This document shows, piece by piece, positions 26,755 to 35,879 of a stretch of DNA of 55,080 bases (position 1 is the first letter of the stretch; each line of letters starts with the position of its first letter). Below the pieces are notes generated by a model. The model was not told the origin of the DNA. It did no database searches and was given only the letters and a program-made list of their open reading frames with translations. Origin of the DNA: Enterobacteriaceae endosymbiont of Donacia cincticornis (GTDB taxonomy: Bacteria > Pseudomonadota > Gammaproteobacteria > Enterobacterales > Enterobacteriaceae); NCBI RefSeq assembly GCF_012568845.1, contig NZ_CP046194.1:70873-125952 (forward strand). The letters are read 5' to 3'. The position numbers were made by a program, and so were the translations under genes.

Positions 26755-29228
26755 TAAAATTTAGTGAATTTTGGCTACGAGAATGGTTTTATTATGATAA
26801 AGATATTTATTCTTTATCAAAAAAAATGACAATGTTAGGATTTGAAATAGAAAAAATAGAATCTATTACTTATAGTAGTGATATAAAACAAGTAATTAAA
26901 GGTAAAATTCTTAACTATTATATATATAAAAAAAATCCTAAAATTTATGAATTTAAAATATTAACTAATAATGGTAAATTATTAAAAATATTTTCTAATA
27001 TTAATTGTTTTCATAAAAAAATGAAAATTATTTTAGCTACTAAAAACTCTTTTTTATATAAAAAATATATAAAAATACCAAAATATTTTTTTTTAAAAGA
27101 ATCAGAAGGACTATTGTGTACTCCTAAAATAATTAGTTTATATACAAAATATAATATTATTAATAATAATATAACTTTTTTAAATAGAAATAATAGTCTT
27201 AAAAAAAAAAATGATACTTTATATTTATATGATAATATTTTACATATAAATATTCCTACAAACAGGCTTGATTGTTTAAATATTTTAGGCTTAACAAGAG
27301 ATTTATCTGTTTTAAATAAAAAAAATAAATTTAGTATACCATATAAAAATTATTTAATAGAAAATTCAAAAAAATATCAAATTAATATTAACTACGATAA
27401 AAAAATAAAGAATATATTATATCAATATAATTATTGTATAATTAAAAATATTAATTTAACTAAAAAAATTCCTTTTTTTATTAAAGAAAGATTATATTAT
27501 GCAGGAATAAAGTTTATACCTAACAATCCATTATTAAATATTCGCAATTATATAATTTTAGAATTAGGATATCCTATCCAATTTTATAATTATAACAAGA
27601 TTAATGGTAAAATTTATATAAAAAAATATCAAAACAATAAATATTATTTTTATAATTTGACAAATAAAAAAACAAATTTACTAGATAAAAACTCGTTACT
27701 TACAATAGTAAATAATGATCAAATTATGTCTATACCTGGAATAATACAAAATAAAAATTATTCTGTAAGATTAACAACTAAAAACATTTTAGTAGAATGT
27801 TTATTTTTAAGTCCAAAATATATAAATTTATTATTAAATAATGGTTGTAACATTAATAATACTTATAATTTTCATAAAAATACTTTAGATCCATTAATCC
27901 AAAAAATAGTTCTTATAAGAACTATCAATTTATTATTACAAATCTTTAAGGGGAAAAGAAGTAAAATTTATACAATTAATATTAATAATATAAATAATCA
28001 TCAAAAAATAATAAATTTATCATTTAAACATATATATAAAATTTTAGGTTTTAATATCAAAAAAAAAATTATATTTAATATTTTAAATAAACTAGGTTTT
28101 ATTTTTATAAAAAAAACAATGAATAATTGTATTATTAAAATACCTAGTTGGAGATATGATGTAAATATAGTAGAAGATGTTATAGAAGAAATTATAAGAG
28201 TATATGGATATAATCATATTCCTCAAAAAATTAATATTTCTTTGATTAAAGATAATATTATAAAAAAAAATTATTCTATATTAGAATGTCAAAAAATTAA
28301 TATTAAAAAAATAAAAGATATTTTAATCTATCAAGGATATCATGAAGTTATTAATTATAGTTTTATTAATCCTAAAATACAATTAATATTATATCCAAAA
28401 ATAAAATGTATAAAAATTAAAAATCCTCTAACAATAGAAACATCTGTGATGAGAAATTCCTTATCATATGGATTAATTAATAATATTATTTATAATAAAA
28501 ATAGACAACAAAAAAATTTACGTTTTTTCGAATATGGTTTATGTTTTTTTAAAGATTTTACAAAAAAAATAGGTATATCACAAAAATTTATGTTAGCAGG
28601 AATAGTTAATGTAAACTCATTAGATAATTATTGGAATAAAAAAAATAAATGTGTTAATTTTTATGATATAAAAGGTAATTTAGAATATATTTTAAATGTT
28701 TTTTCTAAAAATAATAAAATAGAATTTTATCAACAAAATAAAAATACAATACTACATCCGTATATAAATTCATCAATTTATATTAATAGTATATATGTTG
28801 GATATATTGGTATGTTACATCCTAGATTAATTAATTATTTTAATATAGATTCTAATACTTTTTTCTTTGAATTATTTTATGATAATATTATTATTAATAA
28901 TATTTTTAATTTTGAAAAAATAATTAATTATCCGATAAATAAAAGAGATATTTCTTTTTTTGTAAAAAAAAACATTAATTTTAATTGTATTTTGTTACAA
29001 CTTCAAAAATTAAAATTAAAAAATCTAATAAAAATAAAACTTATAGATATATTTCAAGGAAATAATATTCCTAAAAAATATAAAAATATAACCTTAAGTT
29101 TATTTTTACAAGATAAAAATCATACATTAAATGATATAGAAATTAATAACATTATAAATAAATGTATTTTAGAATTAAAAAATAAATTTCAAATTATATT
29201 AAGAGATAATGTTTATTATAATAAATAA
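26751..29228 (+). CDS. pheT: Phenylalanyl-tRNA synthetase beta subunit with a degenerate editing site
   Basis: Non-catalytic subunit that binds tRNA-Phe and in most bacteria hydrolyses Tyr-tRNA-Phe. It has 825 residues (795 in E. coli). Conserved parts: the start KFSEFWLREWF, the B1 segment PTNRLDCLNILGLTRDLSVL, the B5-B7 region (PSWRYDVNIVEDVIEEIIRV, VMRNSLSYGL) and the C-terminal anticodon-binding domain (NKRDISFFVKK). The B3/B4 editing pocket has decayed: the usual PMHAFD is PIQFYN (Gln277), the Gly-rich GGIFGG is PGIIQN, and the RRHGLHTDASHRYERG motif is replaced by an Asn-rich stretch at about 362-378. Glu349 is kept. I infer tRNA charging without proofreading. Confidence 0.94.
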   Translation: MIKFSEFWLREWFYYDKDIYSLSKKMTMLGFEIEKIESITYSSDIKQVIKGKILNYYIYKKNPKIYEFKILTNNGKLLKIFSNINCFHKKMKIILATKNSFLYKKYIKIPKYFFLKESEGLLCTPKIISLYTKYNIINNNITFLNRNNSLKKKNDTLYLYDNILHINIPTNRLDCLNILGLTRDLSVLNKKNKFSIPYKNYLIENSKKYQININYDKKIKNILYQYNYCIIKNINLTKKIPFFIKERLYYAGIKFIPNNPLLNIRNYIILELGYPIQFYNYNKINGKIYIKKYQNNKYYFYNLTNKKTNLLDKNSLLTIVNNDQIMSIPGIIQNKNYSVRLTTKNILVECLFLSPKYINLLLNNGCNINNTYNFHKNTLDPLIQKIVLIRTINLLLQIFKGKRSKIYTININNINNHQKIINLSFKHIYKILGFNIKKKIIFNILNKLGFIFIKKTMNNCIIKIPSWRYDVNIVEDVIEEIIRVYGYNHIPQKINISLIKDNIIKKNYSILECQKINIKKIKDILIYQGYHEVINYSFINPKIQLILYPKIKCIKIKNPLTIETSVMRNSLSYGLINNIIYNKNRQQKNLRFFEYGLCFFKDFTKKIGISQKFMLAGIVNVNSLDNYWNKKNKCVNFYDIKGNLEYILNVFSKNNKIEFYQQNKNTILHPYINSSIYINSIYVGYIGMLHPRLINYFNIDSNTFFFELFYDNIIINNIFNFEKIINYPINKRDISFFVKKNINFNCILLQLQKLKLKNLIKIKLIDIFQGNNIPKKYKNITLSLFLQDKNHTLNDIEINNIINKCILELKNKFQIILRDNVYYNK

Positions 29229-29319
29229 ATTTTTAATTTTTATATTTAAAAATAATTTAATTATTTAATCTTTTTTATTAGATATAATAAATATATATAA
29301 TTTTTGTAAAAAGAAAAAA

Positions 29320-29931
29320 ATGTTTACAGGTATTATTCAATCAATAGGTAAAATTAAAAAATTTTTTTTTAAAAAAAAAAAATATTGTATATATATAAAA
29401 ACAAATAAAAATTTTATTAAAGATTTAAAAATAGGAGAATCTATTTCAAATAATGGATGTTGTTTAACTATTGTAAACCTATATAAAAATATAATCTTGT
29501 TTAATATAACATGTCATACTATAAATAATACAACTTTTAAAAATTTAAAAGTTAATGATTATATTAATCTTGAAAAACCAATAAAAATTAATGATTTTTT
29601 AGGAGGACATATAGTATTAGGACATATTACTGATATTGCCATTATAACCAATATAGAAAATTATGATTTTTATAAAATTCTATGGATTAAACCTAAAAAT
29701 ATTTTACAAATGAATTATATTCCAATAAAAGGATCTATATGTGTAGATGGTGTTAGTTTAACAATAGATAAAAAATTTCAAGATAGATTTAGTGTAAATT
29801 TAATACCAGAAACATTATCAAAAACAACATTATCTAAAAAAAAAATTTACAATTATGTCAACATTGAAACAGATATATATACTAGAAATATAATACAAAC
29901 TGTTGAAAGATTATATAATAAAAATTTTTAA
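29320..29931 (+). CDS. ribE: Riboflavin synthase (alpha chain)
   Basis: Converts two 6,7-dimethyl-8-ribityllumazine molecules into riboflavin and a pyrimidine; it is called ribC in E. coli K-12. It has 203 residues (213 in E. coli) in two homologous lumazine-binding barrels: the first starts MFTGIIQSIGKI and holds NNGCCLTIV, the second holds LGGHIVLGHITD and ICVDGVSLTIDK. Both halves keep the ligand motifs. No FMN riboswitch-like structure is visible in the 91-base spacer upstream. Other riboflavin genes would have to be elsewhere. It is next to tyrS; the vitamin may serve symbiont and host alike (inference). Confidence 0.95.
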   Translation: MFTGIIQSIGKIKKFFFKKKKYCIYIKTNKNFIKDLKIGESISNNGCCLTIVNLYKNIILFNITCHTINNTTFKNLKVNDYINLEKPIKINDFLGGHIVLGHITDIAIITNIENYDFYKILWIKPKNILQMNYIPIKGSICVDGVSLTIDKKFQDRFSVNLIPETLSKTTLSKKKIYNYVNIETDIYTRNIIQTVERLYNKNF

Positions 29932-29958
29932 TATATTAATAATACATAAGGAATATAA

Positions 29959-31242
29959 ATGATAAAAAAAAATAAAACAAATATTTTAAAAAAATTAAAA
30001 GATCGTAATATTCTATATCAAATTACTAATCAAAATAAATTATTTACAATTTTAAGTCAACAAAATATTAATCTTTATTGTGGTTTTGATTTAACAGCAG
30101 ATAGTTTACATATAGGACATTTAATACAATTATTTACATTAAAATATTTTCAAGAATTAGGACATAAACCAATTATTTTATTAGGTGGAGCTACGAGTTT
30201 AATTGGAGATCCTAGTTTTAAATTAAAAGAAAGAAAAATGAACTCAATAGATATTATTAATATCTGGTTTCATAAAATTAGTATACAGATAAAAAAAATT
30301 TTAGATTTTAATTGTGGTAAAAATAGTGCAATTATTGTTAATAATTACAACTGGTTTTATAAAACTAATATTTTATTTTTCTTAGAAAAAATAGGCAAAT
30401 ATTTTTATATTAATCATATGATGAATAAAGATTCTATTAAAAATAGAATGATAAATAATGAAATTAATGGTATTTCTTTTGCTGAATTTTCTTATACTTT
30501 ATTACAATCTTATGATTTTGCTTACTTAAATAAAAATTTTGATGTTATTCTCCAATTAGGGGGATCTGATCAATGGGGAAATATTACATCAGGAATTGAT
30601 TTAATAAAAAAAATGTATAAAAAAAAAGTTTTTGGAATAACAACTAATTTAATTGTTAAAAATGATGGAACAAAATTTGGTAAAACAGAAAAAAAAACAA
30701 TATGGTTAGATAAAAATAAAACTAGTCCATATGAATTTTTTCAATTTTGGTTAAATATTCCAGATTCACTTATATTTAAGTTTTTATATATGTTTACTAA
30801 TTTAGAATTAGAAATTATTAACGATTTTAAAAAAAAAAAAAACGATATTAAAAAAAATAGTCCTCAATATCTACTTGCAGAATATATGACAAAAATAGTA
30901 CATGGAGAACATAATTTAGTTTTATCTAAAAAAATAACAAACATACTTTTTTATAAAAATATAAAAAATTTATCACAAAACGACTTTTCAATACTATTGA
31001 ATAGTATTAATAATATTGTTATAAATAACAAAGAATTTTCTTTGCAAAAAATATTAATTTTAAGTAAATTTGCATCTTCTCATACCCAAGCATCTAAATT
31101 AATTAAATCTAATTCTATATATATAAATAATGAACAAATATCAAAAACATCATTTATATTTACTAAATATCATAAAAAATTTAAACATTTTACTTTATTA
31201 CGTAAAGGTAAAAAAAACTTTTGTTTAATTTATTGGAAATAA
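29959..31242 (+). CDS. tyrS: Tyrosyl-tRNA synthetase
   Basis: Charges tRNA-Tyr. It has 427 residues (424 in E. coli). Class I signature SLHIGHLIQLF, Tyr-pocket residues (CGFDLTADS, GSDQWGNITSGIDL) and the KMSKS-like KFGKTEKKTIWLD. The C-terminal S4-like tRNA-binding domain (about 360-427: FASSHTQASKLIKSNSIYIN) is kept. AAGGAA precedes the ATG. It contains a 14-A homopolymer at 30829-30842, in frame, in a surface Lys-rich stretch. Confidence 0.97.
   Translation: MIKKNKTNILKKLKDRNILYQITNQNKLFTILSQQNINLYCGFDLTADSLHIGHLIQLFTLKYFQELGHKPIILLGGATSLIGDPSFKLKERKMNSIDIINIWFHKISIQIKKILDFNCGKNSAIIVNNYNWFYKTNILFFLEKIGKYFYINHMMNKDSIKNRMINNEINGISFAEFSYTLLQSYDFAYLNKNFDVILQLGGSDQWGNITSGIDLIKKMYKKKVFGITTNLIVKNDGTKFGKTEKKTIWLDKNKTSPYEFFQFWLNIPDSLIFKFLYMFTNLELEIINDFKKKKNDIKKNSPQYLLAEYMTKIVHGEHNLVLSKKITNILFYKNIKNLSQNDFSILLNSINNIVINNKEFSLQKILILSKFASSHTQASKLIKSNSIYINNEQISKTSFIFTKYHKKFKHFTLLRKGKKNFCLIYWK
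30829..30842 (+). repeat. A14 homopolymer inside tyrS
   Basis: Fourteen consecutive A coding for four Lys within the sequence NDFKKKKNDI. The frame is intact as read. It is a candidate site of transcript-length heterogeneity. Confidence 0.85.
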
Positions 31243-31268
31243 ATATAAAAATAAATAATAAAATTTTA

Positions 31269-31341
31269 TGCGTTCTAGAGGATTTGAACCTCTGACTTTC
31301 ACTATGTCATAGTGACACTCTACCAACTGAGTTAAGAACGC
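31269..31341 (-). tRNA. tRNA-Val (anticodon GAC)
   Basis: A full cloverleaf reads on the minus strand: acceptor GCGTTCT pairing with AGAACGC, D stem ACTC/GAGT, anticodon stem TCACT/AGTGA with loop ATGACAT (anticodon GAC), T stem AGAGG/CCTCT with TTCAAAT loop, and discriminator A. It matches the E. coli valV/valW type. CCA is not encoded (TAA follows), so it must be added enzymatically. It lies between tyrS and mdtK. Confidence 0.97.
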
Positions 31342-31385
31342 ATAAAAAACACTAATTATAATTAAATCATATTAATGATGTTTAA

Positions 31386-32720
31386 TCAATCTTTTTGTAT
31401 TTTAATAATACGTAATATAATTAATAATACTGCAATAATTAATCCCATAATAAATCCTATCCAAAAACCTATAGGACCTATAGCATTTATAATTAAGTTT
31501 GTCATAGATAAAATATAACCAATAGGTAATCCTATTACCCAACAAGAAATAAAAGTAATAAAAAAAATAAATTTAGTATCTTTATAAGCTTTTAAAGTAC
31601 CACATCCTATTATTTGAATAGCATATAAAAATTGATAAATAGATACTAAAAATATTAATTTAGATGATAAATTTATAATATTTATATTAGAATTATATAA
31701 AGAAGCAATTTTTTTCTTTAAAAAAAAACTAATTAATATAATAAAAACAGATAAAATAATACCTATAATTTGTGAAATCCAACTAATTATTTTAGCTTTA
31801 TTTTTATAACCTGAACCTAAATAAAACCCTACTAATATAGTAGTAGATATACTTAAAGATAATGGAATTACAAAAATTAAAGAATTAAAATTCTGAGCTA
31901 TTTGATGACTAACAAAATTATCTATACCCATAGAAGAAATAAATAAAGAAACAACTGTAAATAATGTAATTTCAATAAAAATAGATAATCCAATAGGAAT
32001 TCCTAATTTTAATAATTTTTTTAAAATTTTTATATTAGGTTTATTAAATAAACTAAAATATTTTATATTAAAATATGTTGAATTATACATCCATATCATG
32101 GTAATGATAGTTAATATCAAATATATCAATACTATAGATAAACCACATCCTAAATTTCCAAAAGATGGTATATAACTATAACCATAAATAAAAATATAAT
32201 TCATTGGTATATATATTATAACTCCAATCCAACTAATTATCATATCAGGCATGGTTAATGAAAATGAAATACAAACACAACGTAATATTTGTAATAATAA
32301 ATAACCAGGTATACTCCACATAATTATTTTTAAAAAAATTATTACTTTTAAAATTAAAATTTTATTGGTTAATAATAAATATATAAAAAAATTAGCTTTA
32401 TATAAAATAAATATCATTATACATGACAAAATAATTGATAATAGATATGATTGTTGTACATATTCTATAATTTTTCGTTGTTTATTAGATCCATGTAATT
32501 TTGTAATAATAGGTATTAAAGATAAAAATATCCCATGACAAAATAATAATAAAGGTAACCATATTGATGTACCTATTGATATTGCAGCCATATCAATTTT
32601 ATCAAAAGAATTTGATATAATCATATTTATGATACTAATTAAAAGATAGGCTATTTGTGTTAAAATTATTGGTATAGTAATACTAAATAGTTTTTTTATT
32701 TCGATTAAATATTTATACAC
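31386..32720 (-). CDS. mdtK: MATE-family multidrug efflux transporter (MdtK/NorM type)
   Basis: Inner-membrane antiporter that expels cationic compounds with Na+ or H+. It has 444 residues (457 in E. coli) and about 12 hydrophobic helices. Conserved MATE segments: IPIILTQIAYLLIS near the start, MAAISIGTSIWLPLLLFCHG, NYIFIYG, GIPIGLSIFIEITLFTVV and GPIGFWIGFIMG. The start is GTG (32720-32718) after AAAGGG, matching the family's KYI/KYL N-terminus. In E. coli it is likewise near ribE (ribC). Few reduced symbionts keep drug exporters, so a metabolite-export role is possible but unproven. Confidence 0.93.
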   Translation of the reverse strand: MYKYLIEIKKLFSITIPIILTQIAYLLISIINMIISNSFDKIDMAAISIGTSIWLPLLLFCHGIFLSLIPIITKLHGSNKQRKIIEYVQQSYLLSIILSCIMIFILYKANFFIYLLLTNKILILKVIIFLKIIMWSIPGYLLLQILRCVCISFSLTMPDMIISWIGVIIYIPMNYIFIYGYSYIPSFGNLGCGLSIVLIYLILTIITMIWMYNSTYFNIKYFSLFNKPNIKILKKLLKLGIPIGLSIFIEITLFTVVSLFISSMGIDNFVSHQIAQNFNSLIFVIPLSLSISTTILVGFYLGSGYKNKAKIISWISQIIGIILSVFIILISFFLKKKIASLYNSNINIINLSSKLIFLVSIYQFLYAIQIIGCGTLKAYKDTKFIFFITFISCWVIGLPIGYILSMTNLIINAIGPIGFWIGFIMGLIIAVLLIILRIIKIQKD

Positions 32721-32834
32721 ATAAACCCTTTCTTTTAATATTATTAAAATAATTTTACTTTTCTAAAATAGAAAATTATTATATATATAATTATTCTAAT
32801 TTTAAATTTTTTTTAACAAAAAAAAAGGTATTTT

Positions 32835-33146
32835 ATGAATATTTTTAATAAAATAAAAAAACAAATTAATGATAATCCTATTATTTTATATATGAAAGGC
32901 ACTCCAAAAAATCCTCAATGTGGTTTTTCTAATAAAGCAGTAAAAATAATTTTATTTTATAAAATAAAATTTACTTATATTGATATTTTGAAAGATTCTG
33001 ATATTAGAAAATATTTACCTAAATATGCTAATTGGCCAACATTTCCCCAATTATGGGTAAATAATAAATTAATAGGAGGTTCTGATATATTATATACATT
33101 ACATATTAATAATAAATTAAAAAAAATTCTAAATTTTAAAAAATAA
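32835..33146 (+). CDS. grxD: Monothiol glutaredoxin 4
   Basis: Carries and transfers [2Fe-2S] clusters, with glutathione, in iron-sulfur assembly. It has 103 residues (115 in E. coli; the C-terminal tail is shorter). The monothiol active site CGFS lies in KGTPKNPQCGFSNKA; the glutathione-binding WPTFPQLWVN and GGSDIL are also kept. AAAGG precedes the ATG by 7 bases. It is convergent with rnt, as the two are neighbours in E. coli. A likely client in this genome would be FNR. Confidence 0.95.
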   Translation: MNIFNKIKKQINDNPIILYMKGTPKNPQCGFSNKAVKIILFYKIKFTYIDILKDSDIRKYLPKYANWPTFPQLWVNNKLIGGSDILYTLHINNKLKKILNFKK

Positions 33147-33171
33147 ATTATTAAGTTAAATTAATATTTAA

Positions 33172-33801
33172 TTACGGTGGCCATCCTCCTTTAATTTTCC
33201 AATTATTAACTAATTTACAAAATAATTCAGCAGTACGATTAGCATCATATAATGCAGAATGTGCTCGATTACTATCGAATGATATACCAATTTTGTGACA
33301 TGATTTTGCTAATACAGTTTGTCCTAAAATTAAACTACACATTGATGTTGTATCAAATATTACAAAAGAATGAAATGGATTATTTATTTCCATTTTGTTT
33401 CTTTTTATAGATTCCATGAGAAAACTATGATCGAAACTAGCATTATGAGCTACTACAACTGCTTTTTTACATTTATTTTTTTTTAAATCTTTAGTAATTT
33501 TTTTAAAAATTATTTTTAAAACTTCTATTTCAGTAATAGCACCTCTTAAAGAAGTGTGAATATTAATACCATTAAAAGCTAATGCATCTGGAGAAATTCT
33601 TGAACCTTTAAAAGGTAAAACATGAAAATGTAATGTTTTGTTTTTTTGCAACCAACCATTATTCATTTTTAATGTAATTAAACTTATTTCTAGTATAGCA
33701 TTGTATTTAAAATTAAATCCTGAAGTTTCAATATCTATTACAACAGGATAAAATCCTCTAAATCTAGAAGATAATAAATCTAATTTTGATAAATTATTCA
33801 T
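33172..33801 (-). CDS. rnt: Ribonuclease T
   Basis: 3'-5' exoribonuclease that trims tRNAs, 5S and 23S rRNA. It has 209 residues (215 in E. coli). The DEDDh active site is visible: VVIDIETSGF (Asp, Glu), HNASFDHSFL (Asp) and RAHSALYDANRTAELF (His, Asp). It is divergent from minC. On the minus strand a perfect TTGACA lies at 33869-33874, about 70 bases upstream of the start, but no good -10 has the right spacing. Confidence 0.95.
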   Translation of the reverse strand: MNNLSKLDLLSSRFRGFYPVVIDIETSGFNFKYNAILEISLITLKMNNGWLQKNKTLHFHVLPFKGSRISPDALAFNGINIHTSLRGAITEIEVLKIIFKKITKDLKKNKCKKAVVVAHNASFDHSFLMESIKRNKMEINNPFHSFVIFDTTSMCSLILGQTVLAKSCHKIGISFDSNRAHSALYDANRTAELFCKLVNNWKIKGGWPP

Positions 33802-33974
33802 TTGAATTTTTAAAATTATTAAATATATTTAATGGTAATATTATATACATTATTAAATTATACTTTTATGTCAAAAATTACAAGTATAAAATATTTTATA
33901 TATTTAAAAAATATTTATATAATTAATTAAATTATTTTAATTAAAAATAATTTTAATTTATTAAAGGAAATAAA

Positions 33975-34748
33975 ATGTTTACAAAAATAATTAAATTTAA
34001 ACAAAATAATTTTTCATTTTATGTAATTTATTTATATAATACTCAACCTGAACTTATATATAATGCAATAAAAAAAAAAATACAATATTCTCCTATATTT
34101 TTTAAAAAAATGTCAGTTATTGTTAATATTTTTTATATAAAAAATGAAATAAATTGGGAAAAAGTTTATAATGCTATTATTTCAACAGGAATTAATATTA
34201 TAGGAGTTAGCGGATGTAATAATAAAAATATTATTAAAATTATAAATAATACTGGTATACCTGTTTTATTTGCTAATAATAAAGATAATAAAAAAATTTC
34301 AAATATTGATATTAACGAAAAAAAAAAAAATAATAATAAAGATAATGTAATACCGAAATCTATCATTAAAATAATTAAAGAAAAAAAAACTTTATCATTT
34401 AACAAAGATATTTATTATAAAAAAAGTAAAATTATTTATAATCCAATTAGATCAGGACAACAAATTTATGCCTATAATAGTGATTTAGTTATTATAAATA
34501 ATGTTAGCACAGGAGCAGAATTAATAGCAGATGGTAATATTCATATTTATGGTTTTATGAGGGGTAAAGCTTTATCTGGTGCTAATGGAGATAAAAGTTG
34601 TCAAATTTTTTGTAATCAATTATTTGCTGAATTATTATCTATTGCTGGTGAATATTTACTTCAAGACCAAATTCCTAAAAAATTTTTAGGAAAATCATCA
34701 AGAATATATTTAAAAAATAAGATTTTAACAATAAAATCATATAATTAA
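33975..34748 (+). CDS. minC: Septum-site inhibitor MinC
   Basis: Blocks FtsZ ring formation away from mid-cell, acting with MinD at the membrane. It has 257 residues (231 in E. coli). The N-terminal FtsZ-inhibiting domain is diverged. The central linker (about 110-145) is Lys/Asn-rich and encodes an A13 tract. The C-terminal beta-helix that binds MinD is well kept: IRSGQQIYAYNSDLVI, GAELIADGNIHIYGFMRGKA, NGDKSCQIFCNQL and SIAGEYLLQDQIP. AAAGGAAA precedes the ATG. It forms an operon with minD and minE. Confidence 0.95.
   Translation: MFTKIIKFKQNNFSFYVIYLYNTQPELIYNAIKKKIQYSPIFFKKMSVIVNIFYIKNEINWEKVYNAIISTGINIIGVSGCNNKNIIKIINNTGIPVLFANNKDNKKISNIDINEKKKNNNKDNVIPKSIIKIIKEKKTLSFNKDIYYKKSKIIYNPIRSGQQIYAYNSDLVIINNVSTGAELIADGNIHIYGFMRGKALSGANGDKSCQIFCNQLFAELLSIAGEYLLQDQIPKKFLGKSSRIYLKNKILTIKSYN
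34318..34330 (+). repeat. A13 homopolymer inside minC
   Basis: Thirteen consecutive A in the linker of minC, in frame as read, between the N-terminal FtsZ-inhibiting and C-terminal MinD-binding domains. A second run of 11 A lies at 34070-34080 in the same gene. Slippage here would uncouple the two domains. Confidence 0.8.
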
Positions 34749-34771
34749 ATTTACTATTAAGGAAATTTTTC

Positions 34772-35578
34772 ATGCGTATAATTGTTATAACTTCTGGTAA
34801 AGGTGGTGTAGGTAAAACTACCTCTAGTGCAGCTATAGCTACTGGATTAGCTAAAAATGGGAAAAAAACTGCTGTTATTGATTTTGATATAGGATTACGT
34901 AATTTAGATTTAATCATGGGTTGTGAAAGAAGAGTTGTTTATGATTTTATCAATGTTTTACAAGGAGAAGCTACATTAAATCAAGCTTTAATAAGAGATA
35001 AAAAATATAAAAATTTATATATATTACCTGCTTCTCAAACAAAAAATAAAGATGTATTAACTTATAATGGAGTTGAAACTATTTTAAAAAATTTAAATAC
35101 AATGAATTTTGATTTTATCATATGTGATTCACCAGCGGGAATTGAAAAAGGTGCATTAACTGCATTATATTTTGCTGATGAAGCTATTGTTACTACTAAT
35201 CCTGAAATTTCTTCTATTAGAGATTCTGATAGAATTTTAGGCATAATTTCATCACAATCTAAAAGAGCTAAAGATGGGGGATCTATTAAAGAATATTTAT
35301 TACTTACACGATATAACCCTATTAGGGTGGATTGTGGTGATATGTTAAGTATCGATGATATTGTTGAAATTTTAGGTATCAAAATAATAGGTGTAATTCC
35401 AGAAGATCCTTTAGTATTAAGAGCATCAAATCAAGGTAAAAGTATCATTTTACATGAAAAATCTAATGCTTCATTAGCATATAATGACACTGTTAAACGT
35501 TTATTAGGAGAAAAAATTCCTCTACGTTTTATAAAAGAAAAACAAAAAAATTTTTTACAACGTTGGTTTGGGAGATAA
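34772..35578 (+). CDS. minD: Septum-site determining ATPase MinD
   Basis: Membrane-cycling ATPase that recruits MinC and oscillates with MinE. It has 268 residues (270 in E. coli). Deviant Walker A SGKGGVGKTTSSAA at residues 9-22; FDIGLRNLDLIMGCERR; Walker B-like FIICDSPAGIEKGA; and the C-terminal amphipathic membrane-targeting helix FLQRWFGR. It is more conserved than MinC or MinE. It starts 23 bases after minC with AAGGAAA before the ATG, and its stop is one base from the minE start. Confidence 0.98.
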   Translation: MRIIVITSGKGGVGKTTSSAAIATGLAKNGKKTAVIDFDIGLRNLDLIMGCERRVVYDFINVLQGEATLNQALIRDKKYKNLYILPASQTKNKDVLTYNGVETILKNLNTMNFDFIICDSPAGIEKGALTALYFADEAIVTTNPEISSIRDSDRILGIISSQSKRAKDGGSIKEYLLLTRYNPIRVDCGDMLSIDDIVEILGIKIIGVIPEDPLVLRASNQGKSIILHEKSNASLAYNDTVKRLLGEKIPLRFIKEKQKNFLQRWFGR

Positions 35579-35579
35579 T

Positions 35580-35867
35580 ATGAATATTATTAATTTTTTT
35601 TTATTTAAAAAGAAAAAAACTGCTAATATTGCTAAAAAAAGATTACAGATTATTATATCTGAAGAATCTAAAAAAGGTTATATATATCCTTGTTATATAA
35701 CACAATTGAAAAAGGAAATATTAAAAGTAATTTCGAAGTATACTAAAATAAATTCAAAAATGATCAATATAGAAATGGATGATAAAAAAAATAATATATC
35801 AACACTAGAATTGAATATTATTTTACCTAAAACAAAAAAAACATTTAAAAAAAAAAATAACAAATAA
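35580..35867 (+). CDS. minE: Cell-division topological specificity factor MinE
   Basis: Stimulates MinD ATPase and confines MinC to the cell poles. Starting at ATG 35580 gives 95 residues (88 in E. coli); an ATG four codons earlier lies inside minD. The membrane/N-terminal part (NIINFFLFKKKK) and the MinD-contact helix TANIAKKRLQIII are clear, followed by the dimerisation domain (ISTLELNIILPKTKK). GGGAG just upstream, within minD, is the ribosome-binding site. With minC and minD intact, mid-cell placement of the division ring is probably still controlled. Confidence 0.95.
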   Translation: MNIINFFLFKKKKTANIAKKRLQIIISEESKKGYIYPCYITQLKKEILKVISKYTKINSKMINIEMDDKKNNISTLELNIILPKTKKTFKKKNNK

Positions 35868-35879
35868 AATATATATATA

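Noticed and set aside
29229..29319. FMN riboswitch before ribE
   Set aside because: The 91-base spacer is too short and lacks the conserved G/C-containing RFN elements.
35062..35382. A 106-codon frame antisense to minD
   Set aside because: It lies wholly within strongly conserved minD and has no recognisable domain.
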